A program made the position numbers and the translations under genes. Below the pieces are notes generated by a model. It had not been told where the DNA came from and did not search any database. It was given only the letters and a program-made list of their open reading frames with translations. This document shows, in pieces, positions 35,228 to 44,835 of a stretch of 64,000 nt of DNA (its first letter is position 1; each line of letters starts with the position of its first letter). Source of the DNA: CAYLJJ01 sp964384025 (lineage in GTDB: Bacteria > Myxococcota_A > Bradymonadia > UBA7976 > UBA1532); NCBI GenBank assembly GCA_964384025.1, contig CAYLJJ010000016.1, forward strand, positions 1-64,000, in the 5' to 3' direction.

Positions 35228-37009
35228 ATGGCAGAGGCTAAGTTTGCTGTAGGCATCGATCTGGGGACAACCAACTGCGCCCTGGCCTATCTGCCTTTGG
35301 AGTCTGAGGGAGAAGCGCCCCAACCCTTCCTCATCCCTCAAGTGATCCATCCAGGCGAGGTGGAGAGCCGTCCCCTGCTCCCCTCTTTCCTCTATCTCCC
35401 CTCTCAGGTGGAGCTGCGTAAGAAAGATCTGGCCCTACCCTGGGATCATCAAGCTCAGATGACAGCGGGGCTCTTCGCTCGTAAGCGAGGCTCTGCCAGC
35501 CCAGGACGCCAGATCTCTTCTGCCAAGAGCTGGCTCTCGCATGCGGGGATTGATCGCCGCGCGGCGATCCTGCCCTGGGAAAGTGATGAGGAGGAGTTAA
35601 CCCGCCTCTCTCCTTTACAAGCCACGACTCACTTTCTGGAGCATCTACGCCAAGCCTGGGATCGGGAACACCCAGAGGCCCTCCTCGCTGAGCAGGAGTT
35701 GGTAATCACCGTCCCCGCCTCCTTTGATGCTGTGGCCCGAGAGCTGACCGTAGAGGCTGCTAAAGCGGCGGGCTTGGGAGAACATTTTAAGCTGCTGGAG
35801 GAGCCTCAGGCGGCCCTCTACGCTTGGCTCGCCGATCGAGGCGCAGCTTGGCGAGATGAGGTGGCTTTAGGTGATCAGATCCTGGTCTTTGATATCGGCG
35901 GAGGCACTACAGACTTCTCCCTTATCGAGGTCCGCAAGGAGGAGGGGCACCTGGGTCTGGAGCGAATCGCCGTTGGAGAACATATCCTCCTGGGTGGCGA
36001 CAACATGGATCTGGCTCTCGCCTACACCGTAGCAGGCAGCCTGGGAGGCAAGGGACGGCGCCTAAGCGACTGGCAGATGCGCTCTTTGACTCACAGCTGT
36101 CGAGTAGCCAAAGAGACCCTTTTCAGTGATCCTGAGCGCGAGAGCCACCCTTTGGTAATCCCTGGTCGAGGCAGTCGCCTCATCGGTGGGACGATCCGCT
36201 CTAAGCTGACACGAGCGCAGCTCGATGCCACCCTCCTGGATGGCTTCTTCCCCAAGGTCAAGCAGAACGAGCGTCCGAAGAAGCTTCGTCGGATGGGGCT
36301 CAAGAGCCTGGGCTTGCCCTTCGCCAGTGACGCAGGGATCAGCCGTCACTTGGCGGCATTTTTAGGCCGAGATGGGCTCAAACATGACTCAGGGCGAAGC
36401 TTCCTGCACCCCACGACGATCCTCTTTAATGGCGGAGTGAGCCGATCTTCGATCCTGCGAGAGCGCATCCTCTCGATCATCAACTCCTGGGTGGAGTCAG
36501 AGGGGGGCAGCGCTCCTAAGGTACTGGAGGGGATGGATCCCAGCCTCTCAGTAAGCCGGGGGGCGGCCTGGTCAGCCTACACCCGTCGCCAAGGAGGGGT
36601 TCGTATCTTGGGAGGCACCGCCCGCTCCTACTACATCGGGGTGGAGCGCAGCGGCTTAGCGGTGCCGGGGATGCCCCCCCAGGTAGACGCTCTCTGTATC
36701 GCCCCCTTTGGAATGGAGGAGGGCAGCGAGCTGGAGTTGGGCCAAAGCTTCGGCTTGGTGGTAGGAGAGCTGACCTCTTTCCGCTTCTTCTGCTCTATGC
36801 GGCAGGAGGATGAGATCGGTGAAGCTCTTGATCCCGAGGAGTTGGAGGAGCTGGTCCCCATCGAGACCACCCTCAAGGGAGAGGAGGGGCGTTTTGTCCC
36901 TGTGCGTCTTCACGCTCATGTGACCGAGATCGGGACCCTGGAACTCTCCGCTGTGGAGGAGGGCGCCCAGCAGCGCTGGAAGCTTACCTTTAACGTCCGC
37001 ATCGATTGA
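35228..37009 (+). CDS. Hsp70-family protein (first of pair)
   Basis: DnaK-like ATPase domain with phosphate 1 motif VGIDLGTTNCALAYL (~8-22), phosphate 2 VFDIGGGTTDFSL (~220), and LGGDNMDLALA. TVPASFDAVARELTVEAAKAAGL and LEEPQAALYAW also match Hsp70. The part after ~residue 480 is short (593 residues in all) and does not look like a normal DnaK substrate-binding domain with lid; no EEVD-like tail is seen. It starts 3 bases after the DUF2760 stop. Probably a specialised chaperone or a regulatory ATPase, not the main DnaK. Confidence 0.88.
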   Translation: MAEAKFAVGIDLGTTNCALAYLPLESEGEAPQPFLIPQVIHPGEVESRPLLPSFLYLPSQVELRKKDLALPWDHQAQMTAGLFARKRGSASPGRQISSAKSWLSHAGIDRRAAILPWESDEEELTRLSPLQATTHFLEHLRQAWDREHPEALLAEQELVITVPASFDAVARELTVEAAKAAGLGEHFKLLEEPQAALYAWLADRGAAWRDEVALGDQILVFDIGGGTTDFSLIEVRKEEGHLGLERIAVGEHILLGGDNMDLALAYTVAGSLGGKGRRLSDWQMRSLTHSCRVAKETLFSDPERESHPLVIPGRGSRLIGGTIRSKLTRAQLDATLLDGFFPKVKQNERPKKLRRMGLKSLGLPFASDAGISRHLAAFLGRDGLKHDSGRSFLHPTTILFNGGVSRSSILRERILSIINSWVESEGGSAPKVLEGMDPSLSVSRGAAWSAYTRRQGGVRILGGTARSYYIGVERSGLAVPGMPPQVDALCIAPFGMEEGSELELGQSFGLVVGELTSFRFFCSMRQEDEIGEALDPEELEELVPIETTLKGEEGRFVPVRLHAHVTEIGTLELSAVEEGAQQRWKLTFNVRID

Positions 37010-37047
37010 CCTGCGGGGCCACACACCCCCTCAAAGATCAGGAAAAA

Positions 37048-39792
37048 ATGTCCAAAGCTCGTTTTGTTGTCGGGATCGATCTGGGCACCACGCACTGCGC
37101 TATGGCGGCGAGCCCTGTCGATCACCCCGAAGTTCAACTCTTTGAGATCCCTCAGCTCATCGCCCCTGGGGAGTTGATCAGCCGCCCTCTGCTGCCCTCT
37201 TTTCTCTACTTGCCCAGCGAAGCAGAGTTTATGGAGCACCACCTTAAGCTCCCTTGGGGTTTGGTGGAGTATCCCGTGGGGGAGCTGGCCCGTAAGCGAG
37301 GAGCGCGGGTCCCAGGGCGCCTCGTGGCCTCCTCTAAGAGCTGGATCTGCCATGGTGGAGTAGATCGTCGCGCTCCCATCCTTCCCTGGGATGCTCCAGA
37401 TGAGTTGCCCCACCTCTCCCCCTATGAAGCTTCAGCTCGGCTCTTGGAGCATCTACGCGCGGCCTGGGATGAAGCTCACCCTGAAGCGGTTTTGGCTGAT
37501 CAAGATCTGGTGATCACCGTCCCTGCCTCCTTTGACAGCGTGGCTCGTGCTCTCACCGTAGAGGCCGCTGAGCTGGCGGGTCTACCTCGTATAAAACTGA
37601 TCGAGGAGCCACAGGCGGCTTTTTATGACTTCCTGGGTCATCAAGAGGAGGAGCTGAGGGAGGTCCTGGGAGATGCACGCCTTATCCTGGTAGTGGATAT
37701 TGGCGGAGGCACCACTGATCTCACCCTCATCCAGGCGGAGGAGCTGGAGGGGGAGCCCCGTCTGACCCGTATCGCGGTAGGTGGGCATCTGATGCTGGGG
37801 GGCGACAATATGGACGCCGCCCTCGCTCGCCTGCTTCAAAACAAGGCGGGGATCAAGCGCCTCGATCCAACCGAGTGGGCCGCCCTGATCCAATCAGCGC
37901 GTCAAGCCAAGGAGCTGCTGCTCTCCGAGGAGGCTCCTGAGAAAACCCGTGTCTCCATCCAGCGACGTGGCGCGCGACTCTTGGGGGGAACTCGCTCGGT
38001 ACACCTCCAGCGAGAGGAGCTGCGTGAAGCGATCTTGGAGGGCTTTTTGCCCTTCAGCGATCTCCAGGAGGTCAGCAGCCGTCGTGGGCGCTCAGGGCTG
38101 ACCACTTTGGGCTTGCCCTATACCACCGATCCCGCCATCCCTCGCCACATCAGCACCTTCCTACGCCGCCACGCCGAGGACTCTGCTGAGGCGGGGGCCC
38201 AGCTCCATGAGGGTCTGCCCCGCCCCGATCTGATCCTCCTCAACGGTGGAGTTTTCCAATCCCCTGCCATCGTCAGTCGTCTCAAGGAGGTCTTCCAGCG
38301 TTGGTTTGGCCAGGAGATCCCTCTGCTCCAACATCAGGCTCTGGACACCGCTGTAGCGCGGGGAGCGGTTCGCTATGGCCTGAGCCAGCGAGGCTTTGGA
38401 CGCAGCATCGGTGGTGGTGCCGCGCGCGCCTACTATGTAGGTGTGGACAGCGAGGCGGGAGGAGTACAAGCTTTCTGTATCGCTCCCAAAGGAATGGATG
38501 AGGGCAGCAGCGTCGAGGTCAGCGAACAGATCTTTGAGCTGCTGCTCAACCGCCCGGTGGCCTTCCCCCTCTACAGCTATACAGGGGCTAAGAGCCATGC
38601 TCCTGGGGAGCTGATCCATGTTGATCGAGAGTTAGAGCAACTTCCCGCTCTAGAGATCACCTTACGGCCCCAGCCGGGGATGGGGGAGAGCCCTGAGGTG
38701 CTGGTTAAGCCCTCCGCGACTCTGACAGAGCGAGGCACCCTGGATCTCTTCCTCTCCACCATCGCCCTTCCTCCACGACGTTGGAAGCTGGAGCTGTCGC
38801 TTAAAGCACGACCAGAGCCGGAGGAGGAGGAGCTGCCATCAGAGGAGGAGCCTCTAAATCAAGAGCCGCTGCCGAAGAATTTCCAAGAGGCGCGGCGCCT
38901 TGTCGATCGAACCTTTACTGGCCGGGGAGAGTGGGCTGAGCCTCAGCGAGGTAAGGCGCTGCGCCGAGACCTGGAGAAGATCCTGGGTCCTCGAGGTGCT
39001 TGGACCTCCCGCGTCTGCCGTACGCTCTGGAAAGCTTTCATGCTTCATAAGGCGCATCGAGATCGCAGCCCCCTTCATGAGCGTGCCTGGATCTCACTCA
39101 GCGGGTGGTGCCTCCGGCCAGGCTTTGGGGCCTCAGGAGATCGGGAACGCCTACAGAATATGTGGGACCTTTATGAGGAGGGCCTCCAGTTCCCTAAGGA
39201 TAAGGGCAACTGGCGAGAGTGGTGGATCCTCTGGCGCCGTGTCGCTGCGGGCCTAAATCGAGATCAGCAGCAGGAGCTCTTTGAAGATCTACGGCCCTGG
39301 TTGGACCCTAAGATCCGCCGCTTCCCGACACCCAGAGCCCATGGCCCAGCCGAGATGCTTCGCCTGCTGGCCGCCCTAGAGCGTCTCTCTCCAGAGCAGA
39401 AGCAGGAGGCGGGGGAGTGGTTCTTCCTGCGCTTTAAGAAGATCAGGTCTTGGTGGCCCTTGGGCCGCCTGGGAGCTCGTCAGCCCTTCCAGGGGAACAT
39501 CAAGGACACCGTCACCCCAGAGCTGGCTGAGCTTTGGCTTGGAAAGCTTCTTGAGGCAGACTGGGCACGAGAGGATGGAGCCAGCTTTGCGGCGGTCCTC
39601 CTGACTCGTATGACCAAGGACCTCCGACGAGATATCGGGGCTGAGCTGCGGGAGGAGGTGATTGAGCGGCTTCGTGAGGTCAAGGCCCCAACAGCTTGGA
39701 TCAAGATGGTGGCTGAAGGCAGCGAGCTTTCAGCAAAGGACACCAAGCGCCTCTTTGGTGACGCCCTGCCTTCTGGGCTGCGACTCTCTTGA
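37048..39792 (+). CDS. Hsp70-family protein with DUF3731-like C-terminal region
   Basis: Larger paralogue of the previous protein (914 residues from ATG 37048, which has AGGAAAAA upstream; an in-frame ACG-like extension to 37006 is unlikely). The ATPase motifs VGIDLGTTHCAMAAS, VVDIGGGTTDLTL and LGGDNMDAAL are intact. After a short beta-like domain come an acidic linker (EPEEEELPSEEEPLNQE) and ~300 residues of Trp/Arg-rich helices (FTGRGEWAEPQRGKALRRDL onward), matching the DUF3731-type extension of this Hsp70 subfamily. Together with DUF2760 and the first Hsp70 it forms a conserved but little-studied three-gene set. The stop lies 22 bases from the convergent lipoprotein gene. Confidence 0.85.
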   Translation: MSKARFVVGIDLGTTHCAMAASPVDHPEVQLFEIPQLIAPGELISRPLLPSFLYLPSEAEFMEHHLKLPWGLVEYPVGELARKRGARVPGRLVASSKSWICHGGVDRRAPILPWDAPDELPHLSPYEASARLLEHLRAAWDEAHPEAVLADQDLVITVPASFDSVARALTVEAAELAGLPRIKLIEEPQAAFYDFLGHQEEELREVLGDARLILVVDIGGGTTDLTLIQAEELEGEPRLTRIAVGGHLMLGGDNMDAALARLLQNKAGIKRLDPTEWAALIQSARQAKELLLSEEAPEKTRVSIQRRGARLLGGTRSVHLQREELREAILEGFLPFSDLQEVSSRRGRSGLTTLGLPYTTDPAIPRHISTFLRRHAEDSAEAGAQLHEGLPRPDLILLNGGVFQSPAIVSRLKEVFQRWFGQEIPLLQHQALDTAVARGAVRYGLSQRGFGRSIGGGAARAYYVGVDSEAGGVQAFCIAPKGMDEGSSVEVSEQIFELLLNRPVAFPLYSYTGAKSHAPGELIHVDRELEQLPALEITLRPQPGMGESPEVLVKPSATLTERGTLDLFLSTIALPPRRWKLELSLKARPEPEEEELPSEEEPLNQEPLPKNFQEARRLVDRTFTGRGEWAEPQRGKALRRDLEKILGPRGAWTSRVCRTLWKAFMLHKAHRDRSPLHERAWISLSGWCLRPGFGASGDRERLQNMWDLYEEGLQFPKDKGNWREWWILWRRVAAGLNRDQQQELFEDLRPWLDPKIRRFPTPRAHGPAEMLRLLAALERLSPEQKQEAGEWFFLRFKKIRSWWPLGRLGARQPFQGNIKDTVTPELAELWLGKLLEADWAREDGASFAAVLLTRMTKDLRRDIGAELREEVIERLREVKAPTAWIKMVAEGSELSAKDTKRLFGDALPSGLRLS

Positions 39793-39814
39793 GCCCACAG
39801 CTCGAGATCCCAAA

Positions 39815-40834
39815 TCAAAGATTGGGGAAGATGCGCTCTAGGGAGATCCCAAAGGCGCGTCCTGGTCCCTCAGGCTGCAGATGCCAACGGCGCTCTCCCT
39901 GAACAGAGAACTCGCTGAGTCCCCCCTCAGAGTCCAGGAGGATCAGGCCGCTTTCGGTGGGCAGCATCGCTTGAATGCTCTCAAACTCTCCAGTTGAGAG
40001 GATGGCACGCTCATAGACCGGCGGGCTGTCTCCATTGCCTGTGCGATATTGCCAGATTCCATGCCCCTCCTGCCCCAGCTTCTCCGCCGCCAAGAGCAGA
40101 CGTCCTCCCTGTTGAGTTTCGACCCACATAAGGCCCCCTCCAGGCCCCAGCTCAGCGAACTCCTGAACTCGACGATCTCCAAAGAAGCGTGGAGCATGTT
40201 GGGAGAAGGTCATCACTACACGATCCGACTCCAGATAGAGCAGATCGACAACATCCTCTACACGAGAGCCCTGCTGCCAAGCGGGGGGTTCCCAGTTGCC
40301 CATAAACTCCCCCTCAGCGTTGATTCGATAGAAGTTCATACTCAGCGCGCTCCAAGCCAGGAGCCCTCCATTGGGTCCTGGCCAGAGCCCAGCGAGCCTC
40401 CCCAGGTTGGGGTTACTCAGCAGGAGCCCTTGAGGCTCTCCGTCAGGACTGAAGGCGTGAAGGCGGCCCCGATCTTCGAGACCCTCCCCCGCGATAAAGT
40501 CCCCCTCAGCGAGCTTTGTGAAGCTGCTGATCTCCAAGCCGATGCTTTTAAACTCCAGAAAGGCGCAGAAGAAACGAGCGCCCTCCTCTAAAAGACGGTA
40601 GGCGTCAACTCGATCAGGGTAGGCCAACAGCAAAAAAGTCCCGGTCTGGGCCTCGGGGCAGCGCTCTTCGATGCTGGAACCTTGATCGACGCTGAGTCCC
40701 GATTCCTTCTCTGCGTCTCCTTCAAGGCCCATCTCAAAAGGAACCCCCTCATCTAGGCCCAGCTCTTTCTGAGAATCAGCGCCTTCACCGGAGTCACAGG
40801 AGAGGAGAAGCAGCAGAGCGAGGAGTCGCGGCAT
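39815..40834 (-). CDS. Lipoprotein of unknown function, possible beta-propeller
   Basis: The signal peptide MPRLLALLLLLSC gives a lipobox at Cys13, followed by an acidic linker to ~residue 55. The remaining ~280 residues form repeated short beta-like strands of the type LLLAYPDRVDAYRL, LHAFSPDGEPQG, GGLLAWSALSMNFYRINAEG, and LILLDSEGGLSEFS. This looks like a propeller of about six blades with SPDG-like turns, but no family signature is certain. CTGGAGG precedes the ATG. It is coded just downstream of the LpoA-like lipoprotein on the same strand with a 25-base gap, so the two are probably one operon. Confidence 0.65.
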   Translation of the reverse strand: MPRLLALLLLLSCDSGEGADSQKELGLDEGVPFEMGLEGDAEKESGLSVDQGSSIEERCPEAQTGTFLLLAYPDRVDAYRLLEEGARFFCAFLEFKSIGLEISSFTKLAEGDFIAGEGLEDRGRLHAFSPDGEPQGLLLSNPNLGRLAGLWPGPNGGLLAWSALSMNFYRINAEGEFMGNWEPPAWQQGSRVEDVVDLLYLESDRVVMTFSQHAPRFFGDRRVQEFAELGPGGGLMWVETQQGGRLLLAAEKLGQEGHGIWQYRTGNGDSPPVYERAILSTGEFESIQAMLPTESGLILLDSEGGLSEFSVQGERRWHLQPEGPGRAFGISLERIFPNL

Positions 40835-40859
40835 AGGGACCTCCAGGTATGGAGTTTAA

Positions 40860-42389
40860 TTAACGCATCGGCAGGAAGGCGCCCTTGGAGATCTCCATCA
40901 AGAATAGACCCTCCACCGCCTCCCGCCGCTTGAAGTTGAGCCCTGAGCTGACACCATCTTGAACCTGGGTCTTAGAGAGAGCCTGTCGGGGACTGATCTC
41001 CTCTTTGAGGGCGCGTCGATGGGCTCGGCTCAGGGCGGTGATGGAGTCAGCCAATAGAGCATCAAAGGGGGTGGCGCGGTGTCCCGCCTCTTTGCGGATC
41101 TTTTGAGCGAAGGAGGCTCCTCGAGCGGTCTCGGCGGCGAAGGGCAAGGGGATCAGAGCCCCCTCTAGGTAGCGCCCTGCTTGGCGAAGCAGCTGGGGAT
41201 TGTACCACTCCCCCAAGCCCAAGAGGATCAGCTCTCGAACAGAGCGGTCTCCCCTATAGCGAAGCTTGGGGCCTCGGGACCAGATCCCCTGAGCAGCGAG
41301 GTGACTCATCACCTGCGCTGCGCAGCTTGGCTGACAGGGGAGGAAGAGGGTGTCGCTCTTGCTGCGACGCAAAATCTCGCTCAAGCGTTTCCAGTTGGGA
41401 GACTCTGGATCCCAGCTGAGCTCGGCTGAGATCTGAGCCCCTCCTCCCTCCCAGGCGGCCCTAAAGAGCCGCGCCTGATTTTTGGCGAAGGGGTTCTCAG
41501 GGGCGAGGATCGCCGCTCGCCGCCCTCCCCGCTCCAAACCGCCTCCAGCCAGAGTGCTACAGCTTAACGCCGAGGTGTGTAGGCTTCGCCAAGTGGGCCC
41601 TGCTCCTTCTACAGCAGCGGGATCTAGGCTGAGCATCAAGAGAGGCAGCTCTAGAGACTCAGCGGCTTGAGCCGCTGCCGCCGCGCTCTCTTTAGCGAAG
41701 AGCCCCACCACTCCAAAGGTCCCCCCCTCGGCGAGGGCTTGCATCGCCCTCTCCACCTTCTCTGAGCTGGCGCCATCATGGATCTCTAGCTCTTTTCCTA
41801 AGAGCAGCTGAGCGCTGCGTCTGAGATCTTGGCCCAGGCGGCGGGAGCGTCCACTGAGAGGGAGGATCACGCCGATCTTCAGTTGGGCAGGGACTGCATG
41901 ATCGAGCTCCTCTGAACCCTCTGGTGAGGGCTCTTGGATCAAACCACAGCGCTTGAGAGCATCCTCTGCCTGTTGAGCGAGGGGGTTCTCTAGATCGGGG
42001 AGCAGCGGTTGTAGATGATGCTGTACCTCTGGGCAGCGCTCTAGAGTTTGAGCAGTCAAGCCTGCGTAAAAGTGGGCAGAGTTCCTAAGCTCTTCGGGGG
42101 CCTTAAGCTCAGCCAAAGCGGAGAGTTGGCGGAGCGCCAAGGCGGGACGAGCCTTGATATTCATCCGCGCGAGGTAGAGCTGAATATAGGGACGAAGAGA
42201 GCTTGGCTGTTCTCTTAGAAGCGCCCGAAGGCGCTCATCAGCGAGGAGCAGCCGCCCCGCCTCAAAGTCGGTGACGGCGCGTTCATAACGCTCCTGAGCC
42301 GCTGTTGTAGGGGGCTTGGGGCGCTGTATTCTCTCTGAGCCACAGGCCAACAAGGAGAGGCTCAGGAGGAGGAAAAGGGTGTTGCGCAT
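40860..42389 (-). CDS. LpoA-like lipoprotein with periplasmic-binding-protein fold
   Basis: Start at 42389, giving a lipoprotein signal with lipobox LLAC (Cys16). Residues ~30-150 contain TPR-like helices (YERAVTDFEAGRLLLADERL, then ALAELKAPEELRNSAHFYAG). From ~180 onward is a type I periplasmic-binding domain (KIGVILPLSGRSRRLGQDLR, GTFGVVGLFAKESAAAAAQA, REGKA-like late strand). This domain order is that of LpoA, the outer-membrane activator of PBP1A, and of related branched-chain amino-acid binding homologues in this group. Activation of peptidoglycan synthesis is the favoured guess; a soluble ligand-binding role is the alternative, and no ABC transporter genes are nearby. Confidence 0.75.
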   Translation of the reverse strand: MRNTLFLLLSLSLLACGSERIQRPKPPTTAAQERYERAVTDFEAGRLLLADERLRALLREQPSSLRPYIQLYLARMNIKARPALALRQLSALAELKAPEELRNSAHFYAGLTAQTLERCPEVQHHLQPLLPDLENPLAQQAEDALKRCGLIQEPSPEGSEELDHAVPAQLKIGVILPLSGRSRRLGQDLRRSAQLLLGKELEIHDGASSEKVERAMQALAEGGTFGVVGLFAKESAAAAAQAAESLELPLLMLSLDPAAVEGAGPTWRSLHTSALSCSTLAGGGLERGGRRAAILAPENPFAKNQARLFRAAWEGGGAQISAELSWDPESPNWKRLSEILRRSKSDTLFLPCQPSCAAQVMSHLAAQGIWSRGPKLRYRGDRSVRELILLGLGEWYNPQLLRQAGRYLEGALIPLPFAAETARGASFAQKIRKEAGHRATPFDALLADSITALSRAHRRALKEEISPRQALSKTQVQDGVSSGLNFKRREAVEGLFLMEISKGAFLPMR

Positions 42390-42468
42390 AGATCCCAATC
42401 TGCCCCTTTCTGAGAGAGGGCGCAAAGGAATCGATGTAGGGCTCTCAGCACAGTGAGCCAAAGGAAGA

Positions 42469-42498
42469 TTGACCTCTTCCTTAAAGCTGCTTTATATC
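42469..42498 (+). promoter_or_regulatory. Putative sigma70 promoter of the FHA-proS-rlmB operon
   Basis: TTGACC (42469-42474), an 18-base spacer and TATATC (42493-42498); TTATAT at 42492 would give a 17-base spacer. It lies 40 bases before the FHA gene start, in the divergent gap with the LpoA-like gene. Confidence 0.5.
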
Positions 42499-42538
42499 CA
42501 CAGTCCGGTGCCGGGTTTCATCCTTTTTGAGAGGCTGG

Positions 42539-43702
42539 ATGCTCCTCTGCAAACAGTGTGGCTGGGACAACCCCCAGGTGGCCTTCTTCTGCCTCTGCTG
42601 TGCAGGGGATCTGGATGAGTTGATACTCTCTCCTGCCGAGGAGGGAGATCCTCTCCCCGCGTTGCGCACTCCTGAGCAGGTCTCTCCTTCCCTAGAGAAC
42701 CCCACCCTCCTCGATTTCAGTATGCCTGCGGAGATGCTGACGAAGCTCAAACGCATCAGTCGGATGCGGGATGAGGCACCCACCCTCGACGAAGTTGAGG
42801 GGACGATCCCTGAAGAGCCAGACACCATCCTTACCACCGTCGAGCTGAGCCTCGAGGGAATTCGCTCCTCTCTTCAAGAGCGCAAAGAGTCTGAGTCTGG
42901 GGGAGCGAAGCCTCAGTTCCTTGAGGGCTTTGAGACCATCGATGAGTCTCTTGATGAGGCTGACTTCTTGGAGATTGAAGATTCTGGAGAGCCTCTGGAG
43001 AGTCTCCAGAGTGCTGAGTTTGAGGCTCTCAGCCCCAGCCTTCCTCCACCTCTACCTCTGCCCCAACGCCGCTTCTTGCTGCGCCCTCTGAGCAGAAACC
43101 TAGAGAGAGATGATCTTCTGCTCATCAAAGAAGGTGCTTTGACGTTGGGACGCGAAGAGGGGGATCTTAACTTTGAAGATCCCTACCTCTCTCCAAAGCA
43201 CGCCTGTTTTCTCCTGGAGAATGATCAGCTCAGAGTCCAAGATCTGGGCAGCCTCAACGGGGTTTGGGTTCAGCTTCAGCAAGAGCAGCTGTTGGAGTTG
43301 GGGCGAGAGGTTCGCGTCGGCGCTCAGATCTTCAGGCTGGAGAGCAGCCCTCCCCCACTCCAACAGGCAGCGTCAGAGGAGGGTACTTTGGGCATAGGTA
43401 CTCCTCCCTGCCCTCATCGTTTGGTTCAACTGGATAATCGAGGAATGTCTCGTAACATCTTCCACCTCTGCTCAGAGGGAGTTCGGGTGGGGCGCAAGGT
43501 GGGTGAGTTGATTTTCCCTGATGATCGGCTCATGAGCACCACGCATGCCCTCTTCTCCTCAAAGGAGGGGGGGATCTCGGTGCGCGATCTGGGCAGCCTC
43601 AACGGGGTGTGGTTGCGGATCGCCTCCCGCCAGACTCTAGAACCTGGAGACGCCGTGATGCTGGGGATACATGTCTGGCGCGTCGGTCTCGCGCTCGATT
43701 GA
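42539..43702 (+). CDS. Double FHA-domain protein with N-terminal zinc-ribbon motif
   Basis: 388 residues from ATG 42539 (GAGAGG upstream). Cysteines near the N-terminus (CKQCGWDNPQVAFFCLCC) suit a zinc ribbon. An acidic linker covers ~25-170. FHA domain 1 (~175-275) has LTLGREEGDLNFEDPYLSPKH and QDLGSLNGVWV. FHA domain 2 (~300-385) has VRVGRKVGELIFPDDRLMST and RDLGSLNGVWL. FHA domains bind phosphothreonine, so this is a probable reader of Ser/Thr kinase output; two kinases are coded in the same window. The next gene starts 5 bases after its stop. Confidence 0.85.
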   Translation: MLLCKQCGWDNPQVAFFCLCCAGDLDELILSPAEEGDPLPALRTPEQVSPSLENPTLLDFSMPAEMLTKLKRISRMRDEAPTLDEVEGTIPEEPDTILTTVELSLEGIRSSLQERKESESGGAKPQFLEGFETIDESLDEADFLEIEDSGEPLESLQSAEFEALSPSLPPPLPLPQRRFLLRPLSRNLERDDLLLIKEGALTLGREEGDLNFEDPYLSPKHACFLLENDQLRVQDLGSLNGVWVQLQQEQLLELGREVRVGAQIFRLESSPPPLQQAASEEGTLGIGTPPCPHRLVQLDNRGMSRNIFHLCSEGVRVGRKVGELIFPDDRLMSTTHALFSSKEGGISVRDLGSLNGVWLRIASRQTLEPGDAVMLGIHVWRVGLALD

Positions 43703-43707
43703 GCAAC

Positions 43708-44784
43708 ATGACCCCTCCCATCGGCGCTCTCTTACTGGACTCAGGCCTTTTAAGTTCAAAGCAGCGAGATGAGATTTTGGCGCTTCAGGCTGAAGCCGGG
43801 GGGCGCTTCTGTTCTCTGGCTCTAGAGCTGGGTTTCGCCTCAGAGCCTGATTTGGTGGAGGCGTTGGGAGGGCAGTTGGGGGTCCCTGGGGTGGTGATTG
43901 AGGCCCTCGCGCGCTGCCTAGATGAGCGCCTGGGTGCCCTGGGGGAGCGCTATCATGCGCTCCCCGCGCGCAGCTTCCATCACAGCATCTCGATCATCCT
44001 CCGAGATCCTCTGGATCCAGAGGCCCTTGAGGCTCTGGAGAAGGCCACTGGAAAGGTGATCAAGCCTCTTGTGGCTCTAGAGGGCTCTCTGCGCGCTGAG
44101 TTGGCGAGGAGAAGTGATCTCCCTCCAAACTTTGAGCCCCTCTCAAGAACCCTCGCGCTCCCCAGTGCTCTCTCCCCTGCGCCTGGAATGGAGCCTTGGC
44201 TGGAGCGCCTGAGTATGCACTTTCCAGAGCTGGAGCGGGGAGAGGGCTGGCCTCTTGTTCCCTTTCATCCTCAACGTTTAGGAGATGTTCAGGAAAAGGT
44301 ACTGATCTGCGAAGTCCCTCTCTCTGAGGCGCTCCGCTTTGATCTCCTCAGGCAGGGAGCCTTGATCTTAGAAGCCCAGAGTGAGGCCAGCATTTGGCGA
44401 GCCCGCCTCAGTCCCCTTCTGGGTCCTGTGGAGATCCCTGAAGCTCTGTTGGAAGAAGCTCGCCATGCTTCTAGCCTTAAGGAGCAGCTCTCCTTGCTCA
44501 AGATGGCGGTTCGCGCAGCGCCCGCCTCCGCCCTCCCGCTCTTTGCCCTGGGGCGGCTCCTAGAGCAGAGGCGCCGCCTCCAAGAGGCTCTCTTTGCCTA
44601 TGAAGCGGCTCTCCTGAGAGCTCCTCTGGAGTTACCGCTCATCTACACTCTGGGGCGGCTCTCAGAGCGCCTAAAGCTCAACTCAAGAGCTGCGCTTCTC
44701 TACCATCACGGCCGCGCGTTGGCGCAGACGGAGCGGCGGCAGGCTCCTTTTCAGCGCCGCCTCCTTCAGCTCTTAATGATCTGA
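43708..44784 (+). CDS. MshEN-like domain plus TPR protein
   Basis: 358 residues from ATG 43708. The N-terminus (IGALLLDSGLLSSKQRDEIL, then LALELGFASEPDLVEALGGQ) matches the MshEN/GspE N-terminal domain, a family known to bind c-di-GMP in some ATPases. No ATPase domain follows. The C-terminal ~110 residues are TPR-like helices (ALPLFALGRLLEQRRRLQEA, then YTLGRLSERLKLNSRAALLY). A second-messenger reader linked to a scaffold is a reasonable inference. It sits between the FHA gene and proS in a probable operon. A longer in-frame start at 43609 lies inside the FHA gene and is less likely. Confidence 0.7.
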   Translation: MTPPIGALLLDSGLLSSKQRDEILALQAEAGGRFCSLALELGFASEPDLVEALGGQLGVPGVVIEALARCLDERLGALGERYHALPARSFHHSISIILRDPLDPEALEALEKATGKVIKPLVALEGSLRAELARRSDLPPNFEPLSRTLALPSALSPAPGMEPWLERLSMHFPELERGEGWPLVPFHPQRLGDVQEKVLICEVPLSEALRFDLLRQGALILEAQSEASIWRARLSPLLGPVEIPEALLEEARHASSLKEQLSLLKMAVRAAPASALPLFALGRLLEQRRRLQEALFAYEAALLRAPLELPLIYTLGRLSERLKLNSRAALLYHHGRALAQTERRQAPFQRRLLQLLMI

Positions 44785-44835
44785 ACTCCATCTATGTTAA
44801 AAGGGCCGTCTCTTCTGGAAGAATTGAGGTCCTCT

